Source: Hanleya hanleyi (Eukaryota; Mollusca; Polyplacophora; Lepidopleurida; Hanleyidae). From it: a DNA stretch of 64,000 nucleotides. The notes under the pieces were generated by a model. That model ran no database searches, was not told where the DNA came from, and saw only the letters and a list, made by a program, of their open reading frames with translations. Below, piece after piece: positions 11,476 to 24,008 of the stretch; the first letter of the stretch is position 1; the number at the start of each line of letters is the position of its first letter. The stretch is taken from assembly GCA_036873755.1 (NCBI GenBank), contig JAVTVY010057047.1, positions 186,001 through 250,000 of the forward strand. The letters are read 5' to 3'. Both the position numbers and the translations under genes were made by a program.

Positions 11476-11795
11476 TTCTCAGAAACCTTGTTTGATCACC
11501 GATTAACGTTCTTATCTCATATAAATTGCCTGAAAGCTAAGTACACAAAAGCTCTTGGTTTGTTGAGGATGTTTGCCAGCTCTAAGTGGGGAGGAGATCA
11601 GAAGACACCTAAGTTTGTTTATGGGTCTATTGTTTACAATGGCGCAAGCAAAGCTAGATCCTATTCTAAATCGAGAACTAAGGCCTTGCCGCGGGGCGTT
11701 CAGAATATCACTTAAAGAAAGTTTATATGCTGAATCTGTTGAAGTTCCTGCAGATCTACAAAGAGTCAAGCTATCGTTGCAATATATAAAAATTA
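11476..11795 (+). repeat. LINE-RNH post-RT fragment
   Basis: Reads LSDHRLTFLSHINCLKAKYTKALGLL, shortened here to DHRLTFLSHINCLKAK, then KWGGDQK and YGSIVYNGA, matching 58.57-58.92 kb. A deletion of about 40 bp lies after GGAGATCAGAAGACACC. It is oriented opposite to the adjacent LINE fragment. Confidence 0.8.
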
Positions 11796-12136
11796 CGATC
11801 TAATCGTTCACATCTTGCCCGGTGATCATCTGTGTGCCCTCCTGTCACCCAGATCCAGATAAGAGAGTCCACTCTTGGAAACATTTGTCCCCCTATCAGC
11901 AGATCGTTGGTGTCCGGGTCACTGAAATCGCTTCTCATATATAAGGCCCCGACCATAACATCTGGGGTACTATGGGCGCTTCCACCGCTATGGAAGCCCG
12001 CAGATTCTGGTTGACCTATATTTGTCAATAGAATAGAAAAGACTAGAATCTTCAAACCGCTGTCGGCCAGCAAACCCTGTGGCGTAATAGATAAAGGGGA
12101 ACGCTCAGTGGTCTGCATTCTAAATGTTTCGAACAT
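11771..12136 (-). other. Open frame of 121 codons, unrecognised
   Basis: An uninterrupted minus-strand frame with the readable segment GGSAHSTPDVMVGALYMRSD and a later SLIWIWVTGGHTDDH. I do not recognise a family. It is too short to stand as a gene unless it is an exon, and I found no clear flanking splice sites. It may be chance or a transposon remnant. Confidence 0.2.
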
Positions 12137-12160
12137 GTGGGTTCGAACCTCGTCGGTACT
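12075..12160 (+). other. tRNA-like B box, possible SINE head
   Basis: GTGGGTTCGAACCTC near 12,134-12,148 is a good RNA polymerase III B box, preceded 50-60 bp upstream by TGGCGTAATAGAT, a weak A-box-like string. I could not build a full cloverleaf, so this is more likely a tRNA-derived SINE head or a relic than a functional tRNA gene. Confidence 0.3.
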
Positions 12161-12170
12161 ACTCAGAAAA

Positions 12171-13175
12171 TAAAAGTTTTCATATAATGGCTCATCTGCC
12201 GCATGCGTTTATTGCATTGTTACCGGAATACATTTTTGCCAAATATTTTTGATTTGAAATACACGAATAATAGATACTATATATAATTATTTTATTATGA
12301 ACAAATCCAGACTATTTTGTCAAGGATGCCCAAGTCTATCAATAACATTATTATAGCATATACAATACAGTGACCTTCCTCATTCATGCGCTATCTCGAA
12401 TTTATTCGTTCCAAGTTAATGAGAAAAAAATGTATGACAAACCTAGGGAAAATAAAACTATATTATACTGTGTCCTATAAATACGAAATGTGCAAGCATG
12501 TCGAATAATTGCTTTAATTGGTCCTATCTCCTGGTTCTACGAATTCAAATAAGTTAATATCCATGAGAAAATGTCCAAAACTAAAATCGTTAAAATGTTT
12601 TAAGTTGAGAATTCTGTATCAATATGGAAAATGCACAAAGCACATGACGTAAAAGATGGTGCTGTCTGGAGATTTGTGACTTACTAAACAAACTGGTTAC
12701 ATAAGAACACGTGACGGAACGGAAACTCATAAACATCACATAGCCTTACTATATCCCGCCATACCATGTAGAGGTGTGATACCCTAATACAAACGTCTAC
12801 CGTGGTTTTCACATATTCGGTTATCGAAATATGACCAAATAATTCAGAGGGCAGTGTCAAACAATTGCAGTTTAATTGACAGTACCATTTCTTGGACGGC
12901 TTGGAAGTAAATTACATAATGATAGATTTTTGTTTGAATTTTTCTGTTCCTCTTCCTCCAGTCATTTATGATCCATGAAGTCATCATCCATATGCAAAGG
13001 TGCGAATATATTTAAAACTGCCTTCCGGAGTAGGACATTCGTCTCTTGGAGACCGGAGACCCTGGACACTGAAATCTAGAACTCGTTGCTCGGTGGACAA
13101 TAACATCCAAAGCTTAGGGTCTCGAGACAATGGTATTTATCATCGGACCAACGTTGCCTTCACACCGGGTCCAAT
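12171..13175. other. No feature recognised
   Basis: AT-rich sequence with no repeat family shared with the window, no domain and no long frame. Confidence 0.5.
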
Positions 13176-13700
13176 TGGTGTATCAGGAAGAATGTATGTG
13201 TAGTCCAGTATCTCATCGGAGTTAGGAAATTACGTGCATGCATGTGTAGTCCGTTGTCAAAGCAGGGTTATGGAGAAAAATACATGTAGTTTAACGTTAA
13301 AGAGGCGTTAGGGAGAAATGCTGGCATATAGTTCATGTAAGACGAAATGACTTGAATTTCCGGGATTTCCAATAGTAGCAAATGGTGCAGTGGTCGGCCA
13401 TTGCTCCATATGCTAAGATGTGAAGTCACGTTGAAAAGCGGTATCTCATCTTACATGAGCTATATACTGAAATGCTTGTCTAATCGAGTGTAAACAAGAG
13501 GTTAGAAACGAATGCAGGTGTAGTCCTTTGTCAACGTGATGTTCGGAAGAAAATTACTTGTAGACGATTGTCGAAACAGCCGTATAGGGGGAATGTACAT
13601 ATTAGTGATGTGTGAAAGTGGCCTTTGTGTAGTCCAATGCCAAGGCGGGCTACGGAGGAATGTATGTCTAATCGAGTATCAAAGTAGTCAATTGTTAAGC
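13176..13700 (+). repeat. Degenerate ~40 bp repeats
   Basis: Phrases resembling GGAATGTATGTGTAGTCC, TTGTCAAAGC and GGTTACGGAGGAA recur at about 13,185, 13,240, 13,505, 13,560, 13,625 and 13,665 with irregular spacing. This is consistent with an old, decayed minisatellite. No coding potential is apparent. Confidence 0.5.
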
Positions 13701-14084
13701 TGGGGTTTCGATTTAGGTTTTGACATGCTCCCCTAGCATCGGGTTGAAGTACATTTCAGCTATCAAAATTATATACTATTCATACATACAAGCGTCTAGT
13801 TCGTCATTCAATATTTAACATAAAATTCAAGAAAAGAAGTGGTTATTGAGTTAGGGTTTAACGTCGCGTTCAGCGCTATTTCGGCCATATAGTGACGATA
13901 TAACTAACTACGATATGATTAGCTGAACATGTGCGACTATCCATGTACAGCCACCATGTAGAGGAAATTAATCTTCCCGTCGTGGCAACAGACATGGTAC
14001 AAAACTCATGCTGCTCACCCACTTGGGGTTCAAGAAAAGAATCATAGTATGCTTACAAATAGGTTAGTTTATTAGAAGTGGTCA

Positions 14085-14800
14085 ACAGTGTTCAATGATG
14101 CCGACAAGAAACTGCCGCCTGCGAAAAAACTATATCAAATTCTTTATTGTATCATTCATTCATCTGCACAGAGAGAAAACAATATGTCTGATGAGAACAT
14201 AAGGCCATCAACATGTTTGAAATTCATTGTGACGTTGAAAATTGTCGCTTGGACGAAATACGATATAACTTGTCCACCGTTGCATTGCATTCTGCCGTAC
14301 GGAGAAAAACTAATAGTTGTGATGAACAATTAAGACATAAGTGCCCATCTAAAGAATACCGGTCTTGATCGTGACGTTGGAAGCTGCTGCTTGGAAGAAT
14401 GACGATATTAAATGGTCCCAATATATGGCTACATTATGTCGTACAGTGAAAACTATTACCTGTGATGAGACCTTATCATTATTGGATTTAAAACTGATGC
14501 TGCAAGGTGCTGCCCTCACGAAACAACGGTCTTCATTGTGCCGCTTGGAAAAAGACTTTATTAAATTGCCCCTTTTCCGATGCATTCTACTGTACAGAGA
14601 AAAAGTAATATTTGCTGAGAGACATTAAACCGGAGACACGATTCGGCTCAATGTGACGCAGCAAAGTGCCGCTCTGAAGAAAGACGGTCTCTGTTGTGCC
14701 GTTTTAATGCTGCCGCTTTGAAGAAAGATCTTAAATTGCCATTGTGCTGCTGCATTCTATCGTATAAGGAAAAAGTCATATTTGCGATGAGACACTAATC
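14085..14800 (+). repeat. Degenerate ~145 bp tandem repeat
   Basis: The anchor 'TGTCGTACAGAGAAAAAGTAAT..GTGATGAGACATTAA' recurs in diverged form at about 14,168, 14,289, 14,434, 14,586 and 14,755. Between anchors are GCTGCCGCTTGGAAGAA and ATTAAATTGCCC phrases. That gives about five units with 120-170 bp spacing. Overlapping open frames here look like by-products of the repeat. Confidence 0.7.
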
Positions 14801-15088
14801 CGACGATAGACGAGGAAATCGACGAAGATACCACAGGCAGGAAATTAAATTTGAATGCAGAAACCTCCAATGATACCACAGAATACTGACAACAATGCTT
14901 TTCTCTGCTTGTATTGTTTTACTTTCACAGCCAGATCGTTTCAGCACTGTCATTCCTTTGACAAACTTCATGAATGTTTTTTCTAGGCCACGCAACAAAC
15001 AAGTGGAGAGATATCCCCGTACATGTAACGCACACTAATAGAAAACTGAGTACAATTAAGGCTTCTTACTGTGTTTCACAATAGATGT

Positions 15089-15612
15089 GATTGTAGCAGA
15101 AACTTATAAAACATGGCTATTCCACCAAGCGCCTCCACTCAAAGTTTCTCAAATTTGGCGATACATATCGCGAGCTGATAGAAATATACGAGCGTAGCGT
15201 GCAAGATCTATGGCGTTACGTTTCGTAACTTGTGTCTAATTCCGCTTAACCTGGGGCTAGGGGCCGTATGAACCCATGTACTTCAAGATTCTCATGGTGC
15301 TCATATGAACAGTCACAATCAAAGCGTGACTGAGATACATCATTCTCTAGATGACGACTTCATAACGATTATCAAGGATTAAGACTACTGATCAGCGATA
15401 CGGATTTTATATTTTTGGAACATCATGATGTCTTGTCGGCATCATTGAAAACTGTTGACCGCTTCTCTCTTGCAGGAAACTAGCCTATGTTTATGTATAC
15501 TATGATTGTCTTTTTGAATTTGGTGCTAATAGTGTTATTTGGATTATGGACGCGGATATTCTTTAATGGACGACGGCTGAATTATGATTGACGGACTAGA
15601 CGCTTATAATCT
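15089..15612 (+). repeat. PLE 3' copy
   Basis: Starts within the RT C-terminus (LLQKLIK equivalent), contains the stop, the post-stop module and the 3' region, and ends GACTAGACGCTTATAAT. A deletion removes part of the GAATATGGAATAGG segment near 15,540. Confidence 0.8.
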
Positions 15613-16184
15613 ACACCTGACTTTCACTTTGTGTGTATGTTTTTATTGGTTTGTGTAGAAATACTGTTCTTTTCTAAAAAGTGACAATGTTTCCGCAATC
15701 AGTGATTCTTCACACCATACACCTTCCCTTGGTTTCGTTTAAATTATATGTTGCATGAGCGTATATGCCACACCCTTTGCGCTAAGTAAATATCAACGAT
15801 TTCGATCCGGTTGGTGCTTGTGTTCTTTGTACGAACGGTCTGCAGAACGCTCCCTGCTTCGACGCTGAAGCCACTGGGTTATACAAATGAATCATTAACA
15901 GCTCGACATCATTCAAAACATTGAATCACTTCTACATTACTTGATTAAAGTCTTATCTGACACCGCGTCTTCATGGGTTTGATCAGGTGAGCTGTTGATG
16001 TGACAAAATATGGAGTAGCCCTGGGTTTAAAAACACCAAGTTATCCATTAGAAACCCTATGCAAATATTGTCAGTGTGATTTTGTACACAATGAGCAAAT
16101 GGTAATTATTCAGGCATTCATAAGGATATCAGATGTACCTAACAAGAAGAAAACACTGGTCCAATCGGAGATTCTCATTTGACA
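15613..16184. other. No feature recognised
   Basis: No gene or shared repeat seen between the two PLE pieces. Confidence 0.5.
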
Positions 16185-16269
16185 ATTACAAGCGTCTGGT
16201 CCGTCATTCATAATTCAGCCGTCGTCCATTGAAGAATATCCGCGTCCATAATCCAAAGACCTATTCCAT
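16185..16269 (-). repeat. PLE 3'-terminal scrap, 85 bp
   Basis: Only the last ~85 bp of the PLE, from AGGTCTTTGG to CTTGTAAT on its own strand. This is extreme 5' truncation with an intact 3' end, as expected for target-primed insertion. Confidence 0.8.
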
Positions 16270-16975
16270 CAACAACAAGTTCCATTATCGAATTTTGGTA
16301 GACATTCTGAAAAGCAAACACGGTCATACAGGTTCGTAATATCTGAAGAATATCATTTCTATCTATATTGCCTAGTACAGAGATATGGCATGCATGGCTA
16401 TATCATAGTGTATTACGCCATTGTTATATTCCAGTGATTTGTCCACGCATATCAATATTTTGACCCACCATTTTCAAGTGATTCCCATACGCCATTGAGT
16501 ATATAGTATTAAAACTAACATACTTGAGGTCATTCCTTGTTGTGGTGAGTTTCATATGGACCTTCCTCGTGTGAAAAATAATTGAACATCCGTCTCTAGA
16601 GTTATCTGTTTGTATCTGCTTCATCATCTGCGTTACGACTGATGTACAGACAATGATTTTGGGAATCTGTCTATCGGTTTCAGATTGTCGGCCGACAACA
16701 TTGACCTCCGGCCAATTTCTTCCTATCTGTAAAATATCGACTCACGATGAATTATCTGTCTGTGCTGCAATATATTTAATCAGCACGGCGTGAAACTGTC
16801 GGAAAGCTGGTCATCGGTGTAATAGGAAACGAATTGGCTTTTACTGACGACGACAACATAACTATCGAATGATTCAGTGCGCATATATATCGTGTATTAC
16901 GACTATATATCCCTGAGTACATCTCTCAACAACTTCAGCCGTACTAGTTATATACGTGCATGCGCCAATGAAACG
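16270..16975. other. No feature recognised
   Basis: No repeat family or coding segment identified. Confidence 0.5.
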
Positions 16976-17830
16976 ACGATTGGTTAAACATGAAAAATCA
17001 TAATTCCTGAACAAGGAGCTTCACAAAGCAATAATAAATAAATCTAGGCTGAAACATCTGTACGACCGGTACCCGACTTCATCAAACTGGGAAAATATCG
17101 CCTTCAAAGAAACTTACCAAATTGAAAAGAAAATCAGTGCGAATGTACTTACAGAACGATGTGATGCTAGTATGGAACAACAAATGGATGCACAAGTATT
17201 TTGTAACACTGTACGTCCCTTCTTTACTAGTAAAGAGACAAAATCATCGTGCCACACACACAACTCAGTCAAGACGGAAACTTTATCAGTACGCCGTGGC
17301 TGAATGAATAGTACACATCTGTAACAGAAGACATAGGAAACCAGTAGAAAACAATATTGTGCGAACAGAGACGACATGATGAATTCTTTATGCATAGCAT
17401 AGACGTATTTATAGATCATTCGAATATACAATCCAGCAGAATGTATTTTCTCAGATTTGATGGATTTGAGTTTCATGAGATGTCCCGTAAACAAGTATTA
17501 GGAATCTTAACTAACCTGAACGTCAATAAATCTATTGGGTATGGCGTCTTGCCTGCAAGACTGATCAAAGCTGCTTTCACAGTGATGTATGCACCTCACA
17601 CGTCTTTTGCCTACATCAGTCAAATTTCCATCCAGGTGTAAGTGAGCCCAATGTTTGAAAAGTACGACCCTTTGAACATTGGGAACTATAGGCCAGTAAG
17701 GTTACTAACGTCAAATTCAAGTAATATGGCGGTAGAAAGTCGGTTGACTTCGCTCCGTCAGATGCGCGATAATATGTGCAGAATTGGACATTGGATACCT
17801 AAACATATATAAGTAACATTGGAACAACCC
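16976..17830 (+). pseudogene. L2-like LINE reverse transcriptase fragment
   Basis: Broken frames read LYDRYPTSSNWENI, then FCNTVRPFF, then LNVNKSIGYGVLPARLIKAA, then SPMFEKYDPLNIGNYRPV. That is the order found in L2/CR1-group LINE proteins entering the RT (Asn-Tyr-Arg-Pro-Val motif). The palm with the catalytic Asp residues is not recognisable downstream. Several stops and frameshifts are present. Confidence 0.75.
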
Positions 17831-18249
17831 AGGAATTATACCGTGTAGTTCTGAAACGGAACTTCCAAGCGTGAGCGATACACAAACTGCGATTTGTAAG
17901 TTGGGTTCTGAATTCTTTGTCTCTCGCGGGAGCGGGAATTATCGCCATTTAAACCCGAGCGCTGCACCAGAGACCCTCCTCGATTCTTCAGTTTGTGTGG
18001 TATGTATACACGGTCAGGACTGAAAACCTGTAAGGATTGTGACACGCCAAATACTTCTGAACAGTCTACTAAAATAATGTCTAGCGTTAGATATAGCCTA
18101 ACTTGTGAATGACGCGGTTGCGAGTGCCATAGTGCCATTTCTGAGACAAATTCAAACAAAAGATCATGTAATTGAGGATTCGAAAACACAACTTCAATCC
18201 TTCATGGATAATCAATCGAAAATCACAAATGTTATTAAACATGAAGTGG
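17831..18249. other. No feature recognised
   Basis: A 117-codon minus-strand frame exists but shows no family resemblance. No shared repeat was found. Confidence 0.4.
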
Positions 18250-18565
18250 ATTACAAGCGTCTAGTCCGTCATTCATAATCCAGCCGTCGTCCATTAGAGA
18301 ATATCCGCGTCCATAATCCAAAGACCTATTCCATTTTCCACATAACAGTATTAGCATCAAATTCAAAAAGACAATCATAGTATATATAAACATAGGCTTG
18401 TTTCCTGCAAGAGAGAAGCGGTCAACAGTTTTCAATGATGCCGGCAAGACATCATGATGTTCCAAAAATATCAAATCCGTATCGCTGATCAGTATTCTTA
18501 ATCCATAATATTCGTTATAGAGTCGTCATCTAAAAAAAAGATGTATCTCAGTCACGCTTTGATTG
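18250..18565 (-). repeat. PLE 3' copy
   Basis: An intact 3' end at 18,250 (ATTACAAGCG) reaching into the post-stop module, cut at 18,565 inside the TGATTG loop. The ORF1 sequence begins immediately beyond the truncation point, so the PLE was inserted into or next to that ORF. Confidence 0.85.
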
Positions 18566-19069
18566 AGACACGAGCTAAAGTTAGCTCGACTGGAGAATGC
18601 CGCCTTATATGACAGACATGAACAATATTCACGGAGGGATTCCCTCAGAATTTCAGGCCTGCCCATTGCCGAGAGTATGTCAGTAGATGAAGCGGTACTT
18701 CAGCTTGCCAAAGATTTAAATATTGACTCGACGCCTGAAGAAATAGCCAGGTTTCATTTTTCCGAGGGTCCCCAAGCTAGCCGTCCGAGACAGATCTTGG
18801 TGAAATTTGCCACATGTAACGCTAGAAAGAAGTTATTTTCTGCCCGTAAGCTACTCAGAGAAAACTCTGCTACTGCCAGCATATATTTAAATGAAGATCT
18901 GACAAAAGTCAGATATAACATGTTGAGATTTTTGCTCTGGAAGAAGAAAGAGGGCCTGATCCACAGTGTCTGGACGTATGACGGGAACCTGTTTTACAAG
19001 TCCGGCGAAAACAGCGATAGACAAGAGGTACTATGCATTGATCCATGTAAATTCAAATTGTTCAGCTAA
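18566..19069 (+). CDS. L1-type LINE ORF1 protein, 5'-truncated
   Basis: 168 codons open to a stop. The N-terminal part (ELKLARLENAALYDRHEQY) is the end of a coiled coil. It is followed by SRRDSLRISGLP, typical of the RRM-like domain of L1-type ORF1p, then PRQILVKFATCNARKKLF. The C-terminal domain shows IYLNEDLTKVRYNMLRFLL and a WTYDGNLFYK end. Such proteins bind RNA and act as chaperones in LINE RNPs. No matching ORF2 follows, and the 5' part is missing where the PLE is inserted. The open frame suggests a fairly recent loss, but it is not a complete gene. Confidence 0.75.
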   Translation, partial: RHELKLARLENAALYDRHEQYSRRDSLRISGLPIAESMSVDEAVLQLAKDLNIDSTPEEIARFHFSEGPQASRPRQILVKFATCNARKKLFSARKLLRENSATASIYLNEDLTKVRYNMLRFLLWKKKEGLIHSVWTYDGNLFYKSGENSDRQEVLCIDPCKFKLFS

Positions 19070-20773
19070 TCTGTCGTTTGTGTTGTGTCACCTCTTCGTC
19101 CAAACTGGTACATGTGATGTCCATTTCCTGACCTGTCTTGTTTACTCGTTCGTCCAAATTGTTACCTGTGATGTCGATTTCATGGCTTTTCCACTCCTGA
19201 AATGAATACCTTGGCGAATCCGAATGTGAAAGAAGACGACCTGCATGCCCTTGTTAATTTCTCTGGTAAATACGCGCCAATATTGACATCGATTTTCATA
19301 GACCATGCACATGAATTTCCAAACACCACCAGTTTCCAATAACTTCACAATCAGTTAACCGAAACTATTCACTGAGTGGCTGCCATAAAACATAGTTTGT
19401 ACTTGTTATAACCAGATCATTTCGACTTTGAACAACCAGGATAAGTACAGTGTGGGACAATATCAGCCGATTTTGTCTCTGACAGCTTAATAGCGAATTA
19501 ATTGCACTCTGTTACATCTTCAAATATTCACTCTCTTGTGTGCGATCACATACGGATGAAAGAATATTTCTCCACGTGATGGCGTGTTTGTATCCCCTTG
19601 TATATATGTGTATTTTCTACGGTTTTTTTATGTATGTTTCCGCATGTGAATGTGTAATATACGATGCGTCGCAGTCACCCTTTATCGCTTTCACACGTAT
19701 TCAGTGTATATATAGTGTACATGCTTGTTTAAATACTCCTATGCATACTCCATAGTAAAAAAAAATTCGAATTTGCGTGTCTGTGTATATATGGGTGGTG
19801 TGAATGTGTGTGGGTGTGTTTGTATATTTTGTTCTTGTATATATGTGTATCCGTATACTTTCCACAGTGAACAAGTCTATTTTCACATATCAACGAATAC
19901 ATCTGTTGCATGCATCTTCGGTCGGTATCACAAGTATTTGGCACATAAATACTGTACATACATGCGACAAGATTTTACACTGGATGCAATGTGAAGGATT
20001 ACTTTGTAAAATGGCTCAACAGTGGAAAGCTGGAGAGGACGGGGAGCAATAGGATACTTGAAAATTTAGGACACAAGGACGAGGATTACTAGGGTGTTGG
20101 GGGCAGGAACAATTATTAAAGAAAGTGGGTTGGAGAGAAATTCGATGGGGGATATATTAAATGTTGAAGTGAATGGGGAAGATGAGTGGCTATTGGGAGA
20201 TTTAATTATGAGTGTCCATGGTGATAATTAATCAAAGTTGCCATTAACAATCGGTCCGAAAAGAGAGAATGAGGGGGCTTGAAAGATGGAAATATTATGT
20301 GATACTTCTGTAGTTATGGGAATTAAGAGAAGGTATATTGTGTAATAGGAATGTGGGGATTAAACAGTGTCTATGTGACACTGTTAAGAGGGATCATGTG
20401 TAGGGCGGGTTGGGGGAAACGGATTGCACGGCGTGTTCGCACGACCTGTGCCCATCGCGGTGCGATGAAGTGCCCAAGTACATCCATCCATCCATGCATA
20501 CATGATTTAAGCTGACGAAGTCTCCTCGATAATATGCCAATACTTTATCCAAATTGTCCTTGTATATCTCTGATATTTATTACTCAGGTTGGATTTTATA
20601 GAAAAGTCTGTATAAATTGAATGTTATCTTCTAGTTTGATAGTGGTGGATATCGCACTATCTCGTAAAGTTATCTTGCAAACTTACTGGTTAACAGATAA
20701 GGATGGCGGCTAAAGTTATGGGCAACCAGAAGACCGGAGTAAACATTTAGTTTGTGTAATTCTAATACTTTCA
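19070..20773. other. No gene; TG-rich and purine-rich tracts
   Basis: About 19,550-19,860 is rich in TGTATATATGTG and TGTGTGGGTGTG tracts. About 20,030-20,370 is strikingly purine-rich on the plus strand (many GGGG, GAGAG and GGGGGA runs). Two near-repeats, TGTCTGACCTG-like phrases with TTCGTCCAAA, occur at 19,080-19,180. No protein family is recognised. Confidence 0.5.
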
Positions 20774-21418
20774 ATTACAAGCGTCTGGTCCGTCATTCAT
20801 AATTCAGCCGTCGTCCATTAGAGAATATCCGCGTCCATAATCCAAAGACCTATTCCATATTCCATATAACAGTATTAGCATCAAATTCAAAAAGACAATC
20901 ATAGTATACATAAACATAGGCTTGTTTCCTGCAAGAGAGAAGCGGTCAACAGTTTTCAATGATGCCGGCAAGACATCAGGATGTTCCAAAAATATCAAAT
21001 CCGTATCGCTGATCAGTATTCTTAATCCATAATATTCGCTGTAAAGTCGTCATCTAAAGAATGATGTATCTCAGTCACGCTTTGATTGTGACTGTTCATA
21101 TGAGTACCGTGAGGATCTTGAAGTACATGGGTTCATACGGCCCCTAGCCCCGGGTTAAGCGGAATTAGACACAAGTTACTAAACGTAACGCCATAGATCT
21201 TGCACGCTACGTTCGTATTTTGCTATCAGCATGCGATATGTATCGCCAAATTTGAGAAACTTTGAGTGGAGGCGCTTGGTGATGTAGCCCTGTTTTATAA
21301 GTTTCTGCAGCAATGTTTTGTGACGTTGATAAAAATCGTCACATTTAACACAGGATCTAGCAAATACTACTAGGCGTGATATGTATACGCCATATGCAGG
21401 TCCCACTGGAATATTACT
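20774..21418 (-). repeat. PLE 3' copy with RT C-terminus
   Basis: Includes the intact 3' end, the module and 80 codons of the RT C-terminus (FARSCVKCDDF..FGDTYRMLIAKYERSVQDL, given here in pieces). It is truncated at SNIPVGP, beyond which a LINE-RNH copy lies in the same orientation. Confidence 0.85.
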
Positions 21419-22620
21419 CGAAACGTTTCTGACTGTCAAGAGATGTATAAACTATAGTTTTCTTATAGTCATGAAACTTGTTGTCAACCTAGGCATCCCA
21501 TAAAAATTGAAATAGCTTTCTCAGTTCGGCACATGTACGAGGTCTGAAATCGCTATACGGGACTCCATGATGGTTAACCTACTCTTCTAGTCCTGCCTCG
21601 TACTTTGTGTCAGCATCAGTATTTTTTGAGATGCCAACATGACTAGGTAACCAACAAAAAAAACAATAATAAACTGCTGTTCAAATCTACGGTCATATAA
21701 CTAGAATATTCAGGAATGAGGGATGAGTTGTAGTTGATATATTCTTGATCGCTTGGAGGCATGTCAGGGAGTCTGAGAATATGACATACTTTTAATTTTG
21801 TATTATCTACATTATATATAACTACCCAGGTGGAAATGACAAATGTTTGTTAGGTAAAATGTTAGGGGTTTCAAGTGGTGGAATAAGAGTCCGTTTCTTT
21901 GAATATAAATCTGCATGCTGAGGTTTAAAAACAGAGTTATATTCTGGATTTGAACAATTGACCAACATTTAGTTATATCTTGCGGCGACAGCTTTAAAGG
22001 AAGTTCATCTGCCTCAACATAAACTTTGTTTTGATGTTCTTAAGGTCTTAATCCCTGGCGTAGGAGGAGATCTAATAAGGCCAAGTTGTAAACAATAGAG
22101 CCATAATCAAGAATTTTGAAAAAACAAGTGAACGATATAGATGAAGAAATGTTTTCTCGTCTCCTCCCCTCTTATAGCTGGCAACTTTAAAACTGGCTAC
22201 TGTTATTAGATGTAATTAACATATATTTAATTTTCTAAATATTCAAAAATAAGCGATTAACACAGAACCAGTTGTGTAGCTTCTCTAGTTCCCATGACAT
22301 ATTAGAGATGACTTCAGCAAAGAGATTTTTTGAGCACATAAATAGTACTGCTTATATCATTTATATAAAGGATGGAGATAATTGTCCAAAAAATGATCCT
22401 TGTGGTACCCCACAGGCAACGTGCAAAAGATCAGAAGGAATGCCACTGTAACCTATAGGTCAGATAAGTGCAGATCCAGTTATTTAATATACATCAAAAA
22501 CCATAACGGTCATGCTTACAGAATTATATCATGATTTACAGTACCAAAAATGACAGGTGTGAAAAGTAGACTATACTGTAGTATTAATATTTACATTTAG
22601 TGAATTGCTTCAAATCAATA
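21419..22620 (-). pseudogene. LINE-RNH copy, decayed
   Basis: Minus-strand reading passes from a region encoding GVPQGSFF-like RT motif B (about 22,390-22,440), through YGSIVYN and PRQGLRPY-like post-RT text (about 22,050-22,110), and a degenerate RNase H region. It ends with LRKLFQSLWDA-type C-terminal codons near 21,450. Frames are heavily broken. Confidence 0.7.
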
Positions 22621-22639
22621 TTGAAATTAGCCTCACTGC

Positions 22640-22860
22640 CATTAGAAATTGGAGCGATATACAAGAGGTGGGAAAAATTGACGGCGCATGGTGATTAAAA
22701 AGCAACCATATGACTCTAAAGGAAAGTATTCGTCGACACCTAACATTCAGACCAGAGAATACGGTGGATTCTCGGACGTAGCCTTAGTATCTCAGCCGCG
22801 CTTTTAATTCAGCTGTTCATGTGGAGACTGGAGTGTATGCTAGACCAGTTCAACTAAGGA
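22640..22860. repeat. Family F fragment followed by a module fragment
   Basis: 22,645-22,750 matches family F near 6.2 kb. 22,785-22,830 contains GTATCTCAGCCGCGCTTTTAATTCAGCTGTTCATG, quoted here in two parts as GTATCTCAGCCGCGC and TTTTAATTCAGCTGTTCATG. On the minus strand this is the module hairpin, with AGCTG pairing to CGGCT. Confidence 0.55.
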
Positions 22861-23214
22861 CACCTGAACGTCTTCTAAACCAGGTGTGACTGGTTTCAGA
22901 GTCATTATATTTAGCTGGACATCGTCTGGAATTACCGATGGGAATTGGAAATTATCAGAAACAGGGGTATCGAGATAAACTTCGTAGCAACCGCGCAGAA
23001 GTATTCCATGAATTTAATTGCAGTTGATTTTCTCGTCATTGACGTTAAAATATATCGACATTGCATATCGCTCCAATTAACGTAAATTTGTTTCGGCTCG
23101 TAAGTCGATTCACGACTTTCACGTACCTGGTTTCTTTCACTAAATTGTGTTGTGTTGTTTATTAGAAGTACGAATGGTTTAACATTTGTTTTGATTACTT
23201 CTGGATTGCTGGGT

Positions 23215-23312
23215 TTTTGACTTGTTTTTGTTAGAATACTTAACTTTTTGTTTGATCGTCGCTATATAGCTGAAATATTGCTGCACGCGACTTTAAAACC
23301 TAATTCTCTCTC
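23215..23312 (+). repeat. LINE-RNH 3' tail
   Basis: TTTGATCGTCGCTATATAGC, then TGAAATATTGCTGCACGCGAC and a CTCTCTCCCTCTC tail. Only the terminal ~100 bp is present. Confidence 0.75.
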
Positions 23313-23324
23313 CCTCTCTGTATA

Positions 23325-23650
23325 TGGTGAGATCTGCTGGTGAATGTTTGGGCCCGCGGCTTACCTTCTGTACAAATCATTGTGGGTTTTTTACGACTGA
23401 AGCGGATATGTGGTAAGTATAAGAATTTGCATTCTATTAATGTTTATACTGTTTCTTCTATTTAATCATTTACCATCCGATGAACTTGATATGGCTATTA
23501 CATCATCGCTTTTGAATATTTGTATAGCTCAAGTCGGTGCTAGGGGCCGTGTGGTCATGCCATTCAAGATGTACACATGAAGACCTACAATGAAAACCTG
23601 GCTGGAATAGAAATCATCACAGAAATCAGTTTACGTCTTGTGCTGTTTTC
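23325..23650 (+). repeat. Diverged family B copy
   Basis: GAGATCTGCTGGTGAATG at 23,330 corresponds to the family B 5' block. CGGTGCTAGGGGCCGTGTGG at about 23,534 and ACACATGAAGACCTACAATG then AAAACCTGGCTGGAATAG correspond to the module. The copy is about 0.3 kb and degenerate. Confidence 0.55.
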
Positions 23651-24008
23651 AGAAATATGCAGTCAGGACATTTGCCTGTGGATTCATTTGACCTTTTGCC
23701 AGTACGTCGGCATCTTTTCACAACCCTTTGTACACGAACGGTACAGCTGAACGCAAAGTAAAATGTCATGCTGGGCAATGAAACTATGATAATGTTTGTA
23801 TCTATTTTTAATGGACGGAGGTTAATTTCCCGTAGGTGATCCACGGTTTGATGATGTTTTTGTTTGATGACTAGATTTGATCAACCCAGTCGGGTTGATA
23901 AACACAGTCGGTCCAGTGCGTATCTCCAATCTGTGATTCTCTCGAAGGTAATATTTTGTTTGGAAGTTTTGTAGCTGGACTCGGATTTCAAGATGTGAAA
24001 GATTGGAA

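Noticed and set aside
12075..12160. Complete tRNA gene
   Set aside because: The B box is good but no acceptor stem or clear anticodon arm can be formed.
14224..14628. Overlapping open frames on both strands at 14.1-14.8 kb
   Set aside because: They arise from a degenerate tandem repeat whose unit happens to lack stops in several frames. No domain is recognisable.
19540..20052. Open frames in the TG-rich region as small membrane proteins
   Set aside because: Low-complexity TGTATATATG tracts generate hydrophobic Tyr/Val/Cys-rich translations on both strands with no start context or conservation.
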